From positions 10,414,001-10,478,000 of the forward strand of contig NC_079878.1 of the NCBI RefSeq assembly GCF_029227915.1: a stretch of DNA of 64,000 bases, read 5' to 3'. Made by a program: the position numbers and the translations under genes. Positions 35,664 to 48,501 of this stretch are shown here, piece after piece (positions within the stretch are counted from its first letter, which is position 1; every line of letters begins with the position of its first letter). This DNA comes from Hydractinia symbiolongicarpus. Its lineage: Eukaryota > Cnidaria > Hydrozoa > Anthoathecata > Hydractiniidae. The notes below the pieces were generated by a model. The model was not told where the DNA came from, ran no database searches, and was given only the letters and a program-made list of their open reading frames with translations.

Positions 35664-36170
35664 TCATGAAATTAATGCAGTTCAATGAAATTATTTTGAA
35701 AAAGGCATTTAATTAACGCGGTTGAGCAAGGTTGTTTTCAAAAATTCATTTAACTAACGCGAATTTGAGAATATGCAAAAATTACGGCAACAGCCAAATG
35801 CACAGTAGTGAATCGGTCTCCTCTATTACAAGGCGGTTCGGAAGATCGAAATAAAAGTTTACGATGTTAAAAATTTACAAATTTAAAGAAAAGTGATTCC
35901 AGTTTATTTTTCACTTGTATCAGGGTATGGTGGTTATACAAAAGCTATTTTTAAAAAGACTGCGTTGAACTATCGTCCGATGAGCAGGAAATAGTAGAAA
36001 TTTGGAAAAAAAAATGTTTTTTTTATGTTTTTAGGCTTTAACATATTATAAAAAAGTTACCGAATTAATAGTATCTTAATTAACGAGTCATGAAATTAAC
36101 GGTCATTAAATTAACGCGAATTTTAAAAAACCGCGTTAATTTCATGACTCCTTAATTTCATGGAATAAGG
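35664..36170. mobile_element. MITE related to 11770-12360, left end decayed
   Basis: The right end GTTAATTTCATGGAATAAGG is reduced to CTTAATTTCATGGAATAAGG. The body shares the AATTAACGCGGTTGA segment followed by AAGGTTGTTTTC, and CCGCGTTAATTTCATGACTC, with the other copy. The outermost left terminus is not recognisable. Confidence 0.65.
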
Positions 36171-36376
36171 TAATCCATAGAAACATTACTATAAAACTGG
36201 CAAGTGATTTTTTTTACATCGTACAAAGCACTTACTTGAAGAGTGGGTAATGTGTTGGGTAATATGGCATTATTAATTAAAATGGACAATTCTAAACCTT
36301 TGTTGCTTCTAGAATTCAATATTTACCCCCTTTAATTTTACTTACAAGATAAGTAAACACACATTTGCGCATTTAA

Positions 36377-37043
36377 GAGCCAGATTATATGAGGCGAGTT
36401 GGCTCGCCACATGCTCAGCATGATAAAATTACACAGCTCGGCATAATGGCAGATCTCTACTAAAAATGTTTTACATTGTAAGGTGAGTCAACCCGTCTAG
36501 GCGAGCTGGCTCGTTTTTTCAACCCGGGACGGGCTGGTTAGGTGGGATGACTCGGTTCATATAATATCACTTTGCCGAGAAAAAGAAGAGCATGCGCTTT
36601 GCGATCCAAAACAGAAGAAAAACAATAATGGTAGCAAACAAGAGGTTTAAATGAATTTCAGAACTTGTAGAGCAGCTTACGTGGATTTCCCTGGTGGTGT
36701 TTCAAACGTTTTAAGAGATTTTTCGTTTTGTAAAAAAATATGTCAATATGTTCTGTATTAGGCAATTTCTTCGAAGCACTGACAAATACAGAACACTTTG
36801 GATTTGGAATAACAAACTATTGGCGACCAAAATGCTTAATTATAATTATAATTACAATTTCGCTTCTTTGTTTACATCTAGCATCCGCCATTTTTAAAAA
36901 ATTATGCGCATTTTTTTTCAACCCGGCAGCAGTGTAGGTCTTGACCCGGGTTGACTTTTCCCATATAGTATGTAATTTTTTCAAACGGGTTAACCCACCA
37001 ACCGGTCCAACACCGAGTCAACTCGTCTCATATAATCAGGCTC
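36377..37043. mobile_element. MITE with GAGCC...GGCTC ends and TAA duplication
   Basis: The termini GAGCCAGATTATATGAGGCG and its imperfect complement (CTCATATAATCAGGCTC) are flanked on both sides by TAA (36374-36376 and 37044-37046). A TWA duplication suggests PIF/Harbinger. The interior repeats GAGTTGGCTCG and CCCGGG/ACCGGT words, is G+C-richer than its surroundings near the ends, and has no coding capacity. Confidence 0.7.
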
Positions 37044-37616
37044 TAAGTTGACTCTAACTTGACTTGACTTATAATCAAGGATTATGTAGTTGCCTAACTA
37101 AGACAATAATCAATCATGGTGTTTCACTTTTATTTCGGCCGGTTTTCAGAAATTACTTTAAATATAGTTTACGAATACATTATCAAATTGTGTTCTGCGG
37201 ATATGCTATATTTGCATGATTTTAAGTTTATCTGACAAGCTTTTCTGGCAAAAAGTTATTTAAAAGGATTTAGAAATTAAGTTAAGCATTTTTAACTTTA
37301 CTTTGTTAGAAAAACTTATTAAGATGAGTGTAGGGATAATTTTGAACCTAAAAGTCTTAAACCTGCATGAACATCATCAAATTTTTCATATGATCATAAA
37401 AACATGGCTTTGAAATGCATATGAGCAGTGCATAGCAAGTAGTCACTAATTCTGTCTCGTCTTTGTCTAGCTCACTAGTCAACACAGTGTGAATGCAATA
37501 ATTAATATTATTCTGGAATAAACCTAATTAATACGCAAGGACGACAGTTAAAAGTGTTCTCCGTCTGACCCTACTATAAGGTTCACAAACATAAAAGCTC
37601 CACCAAAGTAAAATGT

Positions 37617-37847
37617 ATGTGGATTTTTAAGTGCTATTCTAGCATCCAGCTCTCTCTTATTATTATTTTGTTGCAGAGTATATGTAGTCGTTATTGCTCA
37701 GTGCAAGAAAAATATCGAAAGTATTTTACGAAAAAATATGACGATATATTTTGCAGAAAAAGAGCGATAACTAGTTTATCATATATACGGGGCATGAATC
37801 ATTGTATACTCAGTAGACTATTATTCAATAAAAGCCATGCTTCTTAA
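37617..37847 (+). CDS. possible small secreted peptide, unrecognised
   Basis: A 76-codon frame starts MWIFKCYSS, then a hydrophobic run SLIIILLQSIC (residues 13-23) that could act as a signal peptide. A basic cysteine-bearing remainder follows (C27, C46, C63). ATAAGG lies about 40 bases upstream as a weak TATA-like element, and AATAAA follows the stop by about 20 bases. A splice-acceptor-like run (TTATTATTATTTTGTTGCAG) inside the frame means the real exon could begin later. No family is recognised, and chance is quite possible. Confidence 0.2.
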   Translation: MWIFKCYSSIQLSLIIILLQSICSRYCSVQEKYRKYFTKKYDDIFCRKRAITSLSYIRGMNHCILSRLLFNKSHAS

Positions 37848-37939
37848 AGTTCTGTGTTCAACACTGAATAAAGTTATTGTAAGATGATATTTGTGATCGA
37901 TTAATTTTGTTTATAATAAATTTTCTTATTTAAATACAC

Positions 37940-38335
37940 GTTTTCCGAATTACATGTTTTTTAAAATTTTGGAATTTTGATGTTTTTACGTTAACATCAT
38001 TTTCAGCATTGGTTAATTGGTTGATGTAAAAATTTTCAACTTAATCCGACATTGAAAAGTGCTGCTTTGGTGGCATCATTGTTACGGTCAAAGCGTTCTT
38101 AATTTTCGACTTGTACTAATAAGCCTCATCTTCGAGCAAAGGTTACTTAGTACAAAATTTAAAAACTGTTGTAGCAGGTTGTTTGTTTAATGTATGAATA
38201 TAAAAATATCACGATTTATCAATTTTTATGTGAGGATTTCGAAAATTACATTCATTTTCTTTAAAAAAGTTGAGAAAGAGCTGCGGCACATCAAAGAAAA
38301 TAAATTCGGGAAAGGTGTATTATCAAATTTAAACG
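37940..38335. repeat. block paralogous to 31850-32240, with empty insertion site
   Basis: Collinear with the other block up to GGGAAAGGTGTATTATCAAA (about 38310-38333). This corresponds to the junction where the 32241-33313 element sits in the other copy. Confidence 0.65.
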
Positions 38336-38339
38336 CGAG

Positions 38340-41300
38340 GCTTCTTAAACGCGTTTACCTTTAAATGTATTAAAACTCACAGAGGTGCTAAACATTCTCC
38401 TGGCTCTCTCATGACTATACGAGGAAGAAATACATGTATATCCGTATTTCTTTCTTCAAGCTGTATGCAAACAAAAGAATAAATGAACTGTGAATATTTA
38501 TGATCCTTTAAAAAAAAAATGTTTTACTTGAGAATAAAATTTTGGAATCAATTTCTTGACAAGATCACGTTTTTCAGAAAAACAATAACTTTGCTCAACG
38601 AATTAAGCCAATATAAGCTTTTTACAATGTAGAATTAAAAAATAATTAAAAATTAACCTCGTTTTTTGGCAGCAAATAAAATAAAGCATCAGCCAATCTA
38701 AGTGAGAGAAAAACTCAGCTACATGATAATTATAATTTATTTCGAAGAAATATAAATAACCAATATTGTTTGCAAAAGTAAATTTGTATCTTTTTATATT
38801 CCAGGTACAGCGAATTTATCACCACTTAAAAATGAACTGAGTTTGTTTTCAGGCAGCATTAGTGTTTAAAAGAGTTGCTTTTAATTAAGTTCATGTCCGC
38901 ATTAAAACAGTAAGTTCAGATATTAACTTTAGTATTTAGAAGATCTGTAAACTTGTTAAGTTTATGTTAAAATATTTTCTTTTTACTGGAGCAAGTCCCC
39001 TAACCTATATCCCGCATTCTAGATGAAGTTGTTCGGGAAGAGAAGGGGCGGGATGGTAGGCGTTGATATAAAATAGGTATTGCTGACGTAATTTTACAGC
39101 ATTCTTAAAATTTACTGGCATTGCTTTGTTATTTCGTAGCTTAAATATAAACAACAACATTAGAGGTTATTCCTACTTTCACATAAATGCAAATGAAGTA
39201 TGTAGCTAGATCTTAGCTATATTATAAAACTTCTCTTAACAGATTCTGCAACATTAGTCAAGTAAAAATTGGTTGCATATTATTTGGAAATCGCGTTTCT
39301 AATTCTTATTTGTTTACTTAGAAGCTAAATAAAGGGTTCCTATTTGTTTTTTACCAGTCTAAGTTGTGCAAGATAGAAATATCTTTTTTTGTGCTTCGAT
39401 TGGACCAGCATTTCCCGTCGTCAACTACAAATGAAACAAATATTAAACAAAATTTTATATAAGCATTCACAATAATTTTCAACAATACTTTAATTAATTA
39501 AAACATTTTTTACGAAAGAAACAACAGTAATGCCTAGATCTCAGTTTTAATGTTTCAAATCAAGTGTAAATATTTCTTTCATAACCTCAAGTATTTCATT
39601 TTATTACCTACGAAGATTCTTAATTCAATGTCCATAAAAACCGACAATGAGATATCTGGTTTAATTACAGAAAACAAATCTACAATGCAAACACTTTTTT
39701 GTGCTACTCATTCAACACCAAAAAAGGAGTGTTGTCGAGCTCGTTAACAGGGTAATCTTTTTTAAAATACCCATTTATTATCCAGAAATGTATCACAAAA
39801 CTTTTTCTGTACGTTTTCTTTAAAAAAAAAAAGGTTTTCCCCTAAATATTTCCACTTTCGACATCGCGTGCCAGTACTGTCAGATAGATGCTAATATGTT
39901 TTATACATCAATTTATATCTGTGAAAGAAATTTATAAAAAGCTTGAAAAGTCTGACTAAGTTTTTGTTTCGATTGTAAAACCATAAAAATAATCTACGTT
40001 GTTAGTTCTGAAGTAATAATTTTGTATGAAAAGGCCATTGCCCCATAGCCTTACGAAGCAGAATTCAAGAAAGTTTTAACGTTGAAGAGGACTAAATTTT
40101 GTCTATCTCTTTCAGACGCTTCATGTGTGTTGAACAAGCCTTCTTTTGCGTTTCATTAATCAGGAGGAAAGTAAACGTTTCTGTTGTATAGTACTTTAAT
40201 CAGAGAAATCAACGTGCAAAAAACTTTTAGGAAGTCTTATCAAATCTTTGCCATTTTTATCTTTTTTTCGCGAAAATTAGTCCGCCTAAAACGGTTTTGA
40301 TATGTTGCTTTTACCTTATATTTCTGAAAGCATTGCAAACAGGACATAAGAAAATGCAAAAGTTTTTTGTTCTCAGCTTAAGCATTGTCTTAAGCATTGT
40401 TTTGCCCAAGTAAAGGACCAAAATATTTTATTTACTGTCATGGGGGCGGCTGTGGAGTCACTTCCAATTGTATAAAATAACAAAAGCTGGCAAAGATAAA
40501 AATCTTAACTTTTCCAGAAAAACTGAGCTTGAAAGATAACCCTAACCCTAACCCATACTTTAATTTATTTTTAATTTAAAGTCATCTTTTCAAAAATATG
40601 ATTAATGGTCAATTCAATTATTTGCGTGATTCAATCATTTACGTGACAGGTGATTATCAGAAATGACTACAAAATTAGTCCTTAAAGAGCATTGATTTAA
40701 AATGACACTTAAAATAGACAACGATTAAAGCACAAATGCGGAATGTTTAAGTTTCGCACACAAGTACTTAACCTGCTTTGTAAACTTTCTAAATTATTTT
40801 CATGTGCATTGTAAGTATGAAGCCCTTCTTGACAGTCTATAAGGATATATAGATTGATTTATCTTTTTCGTTAACATGTTAAACATAAAGTATAAATAAT
40901 GCTAAAAAAGTAAAATTATTGAAATTTCCCCTACTTTTAAATTTTATCGAACATCTTAAGCAAAAAACTTGGTAAAAAACAAAAAAGTTACGAAGTATGA
41001 GCCTGCATATTTGCTACATGTGGAAAATGATAAAATTGGCCAAATGAGAGATGAAAATATGAATAATATAAGCGTATGGTAAACACAAAACGGGGCTTAA
41101 AATAAGCATATTTTTGACGATCACAAATTTTAAAAAGCATAGTGTATTTTACCACAAGCCTCAGTATCCTATTTGTTTCTCATTCAAGCTTTGAGGTCCT
41201 TAGTATATGAACAATTAATAGGAAAAAAAGCCTATCAGATTTCTTGCTAACAGATTCTCTTATTCTTTTGGCACAAGACGAAAAGTTCTTTTCCTCAAGC

Positions 41301-43350
41301 TTTTCTGACCAATTGTAGCCTCAACCTTTTTACCTGTACAAATTGTCAAATTCCTGACGTCACCATTTCGTTAAAGGTATTGAAATTAGTATATAAATAC
41401 ATTTATCAGGACAATGTAAGCAAATTTTGGATTTTCATAAATGCATTTCTATTAAATTCAAGGGCAAGTCACAGAATATAAAATAAGGCAGGTAAGAACT
41501 GTTAAGAATTTCCAGGTATAAGGAGTTATGGAATGTTGCTTAAGAACCTCAGCCATACCGAAGTTACCATTAATATTGGTTGTGGCCCACTTAGGCATGC
41601 TATATCATATCTTAAACTTATAAATAACTTACAAATAATGATTTGATAGACAAAGCCAGTCTTATCACTCCACAACGACAGCTAGAATTCCTGTGTTGTC
41701 AATGACTAGCTTGAAAATATCACCTTATTTTCACTTGTGACTTCGCTATTAATAATTGTACGCAGTTAAAGCAAGTCTTTTGTTATTTCTTTTTTCTAAA
41801 GAAAGCACAAAAAGTTTACATTACACAATTACTATGTCATTATCAATCAATTACATTCTCTTGTTACATGAAAAAATAACATAAAACATATATTTTGATT
41901 CAAACAAGAGTAAACGTTACTTTAGGAACTTTTCTAATATTCTTCAACTTTTATTGTCGATCCAACTTGGACGATTAAAAGAATGAAATTGATTTACTGC
42001 CAGATTTAAAATTCGCAAACAATAAAATGCCATGTAAAAAATTCAAGCGATGTCCTGTGGAGGTTACAAAATGGTTTTACTCTTATTAAATTAGTCGTGA
42101 GTCCCAAAGAGATCTACATGTATTCGATTGTCGCAACAAAGTCGATAAAAATTATAAATTGCATAACCTATTTCGTATTTCGTGCCCGTAATACTACTAT
42201 GAAATCATGCAGAGACAGACTTACGTTAGCTATATTTCAATGATGGTGAAACCAGTAAAGTGTGAAGAATAGCATCATATCACTAATCGAGGATAGCGTA
42301 ACACATTAAATTGTGTAATGGCTTAAAGTAATATTATTGGATCCGTGAAGTACTCCATGGAGTTGTCCATGAAAAACTACATGAAAATCTGATTTATTTA
42401 GTGGAATATTGCAGGTAAATTGGTAAAACTATATTACATTTGCTTTTTCGTGTGTCAAGTAAATGTTTAATGGGTATATTTTTCAACTTAAAGTTTTTTT
42501 ATAATTAATGAATAGGTCCATGTGGGCAAAAGAGGTTATTATTCTGCTGTTTCATCATTTCATTATGCCTATGATGAAATTTTAAAGTTTATTAGTATTT
42601 AACCATTTACCACAGCAATTTTATGCTAATTTACAATGGCAGGTGTGGTTAGAAAAGGGAGGATTAACGCCAGCCGCAAGTATTTAAATTATAAAGCGGA
42701 CAAAAAAATGTATGCCTGAATATAGCAAAAGAAATCTGGTGAATGTATGAACGATATTTCTATCTGCAAAAAGTTAGCTAAAATGTAGATGTAAAAAATC
42801 CCTTTAATCTGGAAAGATCATAAAATGCGCTTGAATAGAAACATAACTATAACTCTAGCATATTCTATAGAAAAAATTCTTATGTTTATATTTTGTATCT
42901 GAAAATAACAATGTTCCCGCCTATAAATTTTTAAAACCTGAAGGCGACTGTAGCTGCTAAGGGGACAATTAACTACATATAACCAAGGTTTATTACTTTT
43001 TTATACAAGCTTACTATGTGACTTTTAAATGTTTCTTCTTTTAGCTTAGACATAAATTTCTGCTAACACTTACTTTCAAAGTCAACCAAACTGTGACGCT
43101 TTATTCAAATTTTGTGGAAATAAATGCTTAGGGTAAGTTGTTGTAATTTGGACTCGTACTGATTCTTTGTTCAAAACTTTACTTGATAAGAGAACGTTTC
43201 AAATCGCAACGGGGCAGACTTATTAATGTCAGAGCACTTTTGCAAGTCACTAGCATAACAATACAAATCATGCTGTGCAAAAGTATAATATGTACACAAC
43301 TCGCAAACAGAATTAGTATTTTTAAAACCAGAAATTCAACTGCTGTTAAA
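38340..43350. other. no gene recognised; short telomere-like AACCCTAACCCTAACCC
   Basis: AT-rich DNA without recognisable genes. Three AACCCT-type units lie near 40540-40553. The ORF at 39550-39747 shows no domain. Confidence 0.45.
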
Positions 43351-43352
43351 AT

Positions 43353-43668
43353 CGACTGGTGGCCTTGTGGTAGAACGTCCGCCTTCAACGCTGAAGGTTG
43401 TGGGTTCAAACCCCGGCCAGGTCATGTTACATACTATAAAAGTGTGAACAATTCTTTCTCCTTAAAATAAACATGGAAATAGGATTGATATCTTAGGTGG
43501 TGGTCCAGTTAAGCGGATGTTGTGCTTGCACGGTTTCTGTATCTCAAATGGGAGCTTTAAATGCACTAGGACTTCATCTGCAGGCCCCCTTTGATAACAG
43601 TATCAATAGGAACTAAAAGAGGCTATCCTAGGTAGATAATAGTAGTAATATTAGTAATAATAAAGTCA
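43353..43668 (+). repeat. tRNA-derived SINE
   Basis: The head contains A box TGGCCTTGTGG (43360-43370), an anticodon-like stem CCTTC/GAAGG, and B box GGGTTCAAACC (43402-43412). GGCCAGGTCA follows and can pair in part with CGACTGG at the start, giving a degenerate tRNA fold. An unrelated body of about 220 bp follows, ending in an AGTAGTAATATTAGTAATAA-type tail. Head, body and simple-repeat tail are the SINE arrangement. No clear target duplication was found. Confidence 0.65.
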
Positions 43669-43669
43669 A

Positions 43670-45000
43670 CAATGCGAACTCAAAGTTGTATCTCTCGGAG
43701 CAACAAAATCTGTAAATTTGTACTTTTAGAATTACATAAACTTATTTAGAAGGTAGTCACTTCACTGGTAGTAAAGTTTTTATTTCATGATTTTTTAGAC
43801 TATTAACATTATGTCTGCATTTTCTGTATTTTAAAATTTAAGCGCTTGCAGACTCAATTTATTAAGAACTATGCAAAATTCAAGGAAACTTTCTCAGTTT
43901 ATAAATCATCTTAATTTTTTTACCGTTTAATCTATTTTTTCTGTTATTTTTGTTATTATTGTTATATGTTTTATAAATTATTTTTACAAAATCCTCACAG
44001 TCTGTTCGACAAGCAAAAACTATTGACGTGCATGTGACATAGTGTCAAAATTTTGTAAATTGTAGCCATTCCACCCATTATGGTGCTAAACAAGATAAAA
44101 AAGAAAAAAAGTTGTAAAAATTTCAGAAAATATTTTTAATTTTAATACAAGATTTATGATTGAGACGCGGTGTTTGTGCTCGTGTAGCTTGCTACTTGAA
44201 TGACACCACCACAAAATGGCTATAACTATGTGCACCCCACAAAGTAATAAATATTCCAGTAATGCTTACAAAAGTTCAAGACACTTCACACACATTCTTT
44301 TTTATGGATACATCAAATAGTGCACCAGTTTAAGTTGACCAAAAAAATTACCAACATGATTTTGATCCAATCTAAGATTTTTTCAGATCTTTTTCCTCTT
44401 TCATTATGTATATTATGTCCTGCATCAATTCCTACTTAAAAACTTTTCTACTTAAAAAAAAATAATAAACAAGTAGCTGATGATAAACGATAGTTAGATT
44501 AATGTCTAATCACTTGGGCCAGGCTTCAGATTGCTATGGCCTTTCTTGATCACAAGTGTCTTAGCTGGTTAGCAATATTAAATCTAGTCTTATCAGTTTC
44601 GTTGCTTATAACAAACTACTACACTTTTTCCCAAAGAGGTACTAGACTTGTTAAAATATCAAAGCTAGTCAGCTAAATTGAGCTAGATTATCTTATGTAT
44701 CAGTATATCTCAACAACATCAGCTTAAAAGAATTCATCACTATAACATATAGTTTCAGTAAAAACAAAAAATAACTCAGTTTAAAACAAAACTATCTAAA
44801 CTCAAGCGTTAAAAACATAAACAAACAAAATACAGCGTCCTTGACAAGTGAAGAACAAGTAAGTGTCTGTATAACTTCCTAGAAAATTTTTTACAGAATT
44901 ATCATGGCTACATGGGGTGAAAAAAAAGTAGGTTTTAAATGTACTTATCAGTAAACATCAAAATTAAGATGTTTGACTTAAGTAGTAAAAGGATTTACAG
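43670..45000. other. no gene recognised
   Basis: AT-rich DNA with no domain or delimited repeat. Confidence 0.4.
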
Positions 45001-45019
45001 CCTTTGTTTAAACTTTCTT

Positions 45020-46800
45020 GAATTTTAGAAACATTTGTCATGACCCACAACAATATTTTTTTTATGTTTTAAGTTCCTTTTCCACAACATAATACCAGCT
45101 TTAAATGATAACGTTTGTTGTGATGAGATGGAGTCAAATTTGCAGACCAGAAACATAATAATAAATCGAACGCCCAATATTGTGGCTTCATCTTTATATT
45201 ACTTTCAAATTTTTACCTTAACTTTACTCTGTTATTTGTTCAGTGAGTTAGAAAAATAATAAAAATTGTTCCTCACTGGTTTTTTAGCATTTCTGCTTAT
45301 CGATCTTTAAGTTTTTCTTGTTTAAAGAGGCTACGAAACAATTCAATAGTCTCAAACTCCGCAATTTTTGACGAATACGTGTAATGAACGGACCACTTAA
45401 AAGGTCAAGGTGCAGAAAATTATACACACTTAGGAACTACATAGACGTCTAGATAAACTGTATATAAATAATTGATTTTTTATGATGAATTTGATACTTT
45501 TTTATTCTTATTTTCTAAAAACAGAATAATTTTCCTTTAATATTCTTTTTCATGGTAAAATAAGCTACAGACCGTAGCTTATTTTACCATAAAACATAGT
45601 AAATATTAGTAAATCGAAAGTTTGTTTTGAGGGGGAAAGAGAAAACACAAGGAGCTGTACTTGTTCAAAAAAACTGTTACTAGCTTTAAGAAGGTATTTA
45701 ATACCTCTAAAAAGATTTTAAAGTCTTTGTTGTTGCTGCGACTGGCTTTATGTACAATAAAGTTATGTTTCCATGCAAAAATTGAAAGAATATAGCTAGC
45801 TAGTTTAAAACGTTTAAAGTTTATTTCTTTAGAAAACTTGAGTTGAAAGCAAGATAAGTGCTTATATCGAATAAATTGTGGACATCCAATATATGTATGA
45901 ACTATTCTGTCATTTTCAGTTGTATTTGGATGCCCAATAAGATACTAAAGATGATTTAAGTTGTTGTTTTGGTCCTCAGTGATCATAAACTTTTCCACCA
46001 TCATTAGCTCGAATTTCGTGTTGATCACTAAAGTCAAAAACCAAAAGCCATTTTTTAGCCCCTTTAATACACCTCTTCACAGATATCGCACATTTTCTGT
46101 GTTGAAAAAGGAAAGTAAACAACGTGAATTTAGGGCTTTGACCGTAACCATTTTGTTTATTATATTTCTTACTTGCCGAAGCAATGATTAGTCTCATGAC
46201 ATGAAAATTTAGTATGTTATTGCCAGTAACCCTACTAAGAACATATGTAAAAGAATTGTAACTTTTCTTTTCAAAATATTTCACAAAAAAATTATTTTAC
46301 TTTTCTTCATGGTCAGAGCCCTTTTAATTCATAACAGTTTATTTTCTTTTTTTTTAATTCTTAATAAGAGCGTTGTAATAAAACAAAGATTCATTTAAAC
46401 AATGGTTAGCTAAAACTGCGAAATCGTATTATTTTGTAAGAATTGACCGTGGCTAACACAATAAGGAGAAGCTATCCATTTCATTTTAATTCAGCCACCC
46501 GTTTGGGAAATGTGCTAAAGTTTTCAATTATAAAAAAATCAGCTCTCATTAAGATGAAACAAAACCTTTGTACTGTTTTTTTCTGTAAAAAACATCAAAT
46601 TTATTATTACTCTACGAATATTTTCAATATTAAAACATTCCTGGTCTTTATTTAGGATTTTCTTTTATCATGCTAGCTCTTACATTTAAAATTGAATAAT
46701 AATACAGTCTGGTCTTCCAAATCAACGCTGGCATAATGAACTTTTATTCAGCCGCCGTCCCACAATGAAGTTCGCCTCTTCTTAAGCCGAAAAAGTAAGT
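45020..46800. repeat. duplicated block, mosaic of the 11.6, 21.1 and 12.4 kb blocks
   Basis: 45050-45260 resembles 11580-11760 (the CAACAATATTTT and TATGTTTT islands, then a GATGAGATGGAGTCAAATTTG-like part). 45370-46070 resembles 21110-21790. 46410-46800 resembles 12370-12800. The short ORFs inside do not match between copies. Confidence 0.5.
45552..45590. repeat. perfect inverted repeat, 17-bp arms, 5-base loop
   Basis: ATGGTAAAATAAGCTAC (45552-45568) and its exact complement (45574-45590) flank AGACC. It lies within the duplicated block. The paralogous position near 21295 has only one arm. Confidence 0.9.
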
Positions 46801-46809
46801 TTTTTTGTA

Positions 46810-47820
46810 TTTGAGTTTTTTTAATGCACTGAAGATATTTTTTTTTTACTTTTACGTAACATAAATTACATAGTTAAAATGTTCATATAAAAGTTGATAA
46901 AAGCTGGAAACCTTACAACTTATACAGTAAATATACAACTTTCTACAACCATTTACATTTCCTGTATCCAAACCTTCTTTTGCGAAATGATGCAAGAAAT
47001 GGTAGCTAAACCAAAAAAAATTGCTCGACTTTGACGAGCACAAGCTGTTAGCTAGCTTTTCTGCCGCTTATTGAAATTACACAATTTGCAGACCCTTCCC
47101 GAGCAGTAACCCCTGTTACTTATTTTTTTTAAATTATTTTTTAAAAAATTAAATATTTTTTAAAATATTTCTTATTTTTAAAAAACAAAAAGGGACAATG
47201 CTAGAACGGTTTCTCACATTTTAATCGATACAAAAAATATTTTTCGGAATACTTAGTCACACTTAATTATCAGTGGTCAATTACCTGTAATGCAAAGTCT
47301 TTCATATCCCATAAATCTCTATTTTTTCGATCAATATAAAACCTTTCTCTTGATCAATATCAAAATAATTTGTGGCATCACTCGCATATCTTAAACATGT
47401 CCACAAGACCCGGAAAATTCGGACACAAAAATGTGGCTTTTTTATAAGAACGTCTAAATTTTAGCTCAGGAGCCTCAAATGTTTTTGCTTGTGTTTTTTG
47501 GAAAAACTTGCTAAACAATACTCATTGTTGATTTCATAAATATATTTTGAAATATACCTTATCTGTAAAGGAAATTTTAATTGCCGCCCCATAATGGGGT
47601 GGTAACAAAATCGATAATTTGCGTAATGATATGGCAAAACAGATCTCGCAGTTTGATTCTGATTTCCACTCTGTCTTGTTAAAGAGTCTGACAACATTTC
47701 AATTACTTTAAAAATCAAGAGAATTTTCCGCATAGTTATACCAGACTAACCGTGTAGATCATAGCCGTTTGGTATGGTTGGCATCACCTTATGAAATTTT
47801 TGTCCTTAAAAGAATCATTT
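46810..47820. other. no gene recognised
   Basis: AT-rich DNA with A/T homopolymers. The minus-strand ORFs at 46852-47043 and 47461-47733 have no recognisable domain. Confidence 0.4.
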
Positions 47821-47868
47821 TTTTTTTTTTTTTTTGGGGGGGTAGGGGGTGGGGGGGAAGGGGGGGTG
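47818..47868 (+). repeat. T run followed by G-rich tract
   Basis: About 18 T are followed by roughly 30 bases of G broken by single T or A. It lies at the left edge of a MITE-like stretch and may be error-prone in assembly. Confidence 0.85.
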
Positions 47869-48501
47869 TTTATATGAGGCGCATATGTGCAGCGTTCATA
47901 TGTCCCGGTTAGACAGAGTGATATTTGTTACGGTCATATGAGGTGAGTTGCCCCGGTTATGCAGGCTGAAAATAGTCACGAAAATTTGTCCATATATTTT
48001 TTATCGTGTCCTAAAGGAAATTAAAATTACAAGAAATGTTGAAATGAAAAAAAAAGTGTAATCCATAAAAAAGCTGCAAATAATGCTTTATTTTGTAAAA
48101 ATAACGATAAATACACAACAATAAAATTTGGTGATAATGTTATATTTCAGGAGCGTTTTTATAAATTTATTGTTCCAATGCATATAATTTTATTTTCACC
48201 AATAATTGCATAAATAGACAACAAAGTTAAAGCTTCAATATTTTTGGCATTCCTGCAAAGGAAAAAAAACGCTTTTTACAAATAATATAATCTTGACCAT
48301 GCCTAAACATAAAGTGAATTAGTCTGCCTGGCCGGGCCAGCCTGTTTATATGGAAAATTTTCATCCCGCCTAGCCAAGATCTCGGTAAAAACAAGGACTG
48401 GCTTGGTTGTTATATAAACACGTTTTTATTTTTGTATGTGTTTCTTGCTGGTAGCGATATTCCACCCAGCCGAGCCAGCCTGCTTCCGTATTAACAGCCC
48501 C
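47838..48501. mobile_element. MITE-like stretch related to the TTTATATGAG family
   Basis: The left part reads GTGTTTATATGAGGCGCAT. The right end, on the complement, reads GGGGCTGTTAATACGGAAGC. Inside are repeated CCCGGTTA, TCATATGAGGTGAG, GGCCGGGCCAGCCTG and GCCGAGCCAGCCTG words. The ends resemble the elements at 36377 and 49480, but no target duplication is visible and the left end is blurred by the G tract. Confidence 0.4.

Noticed and set aside
40539-40553. Telomere-like AACCCTAACCCTAACCC
   Set aside because: Only about two and a half units; expected occasionally by chance or from repair, no sign of a chromosome end.
45961-46284. Overlapping ORFs on both strands at 46 kb
   Set aside because: The paralogous block at 21.7 kb does not keep either frame open, arguing against coding.
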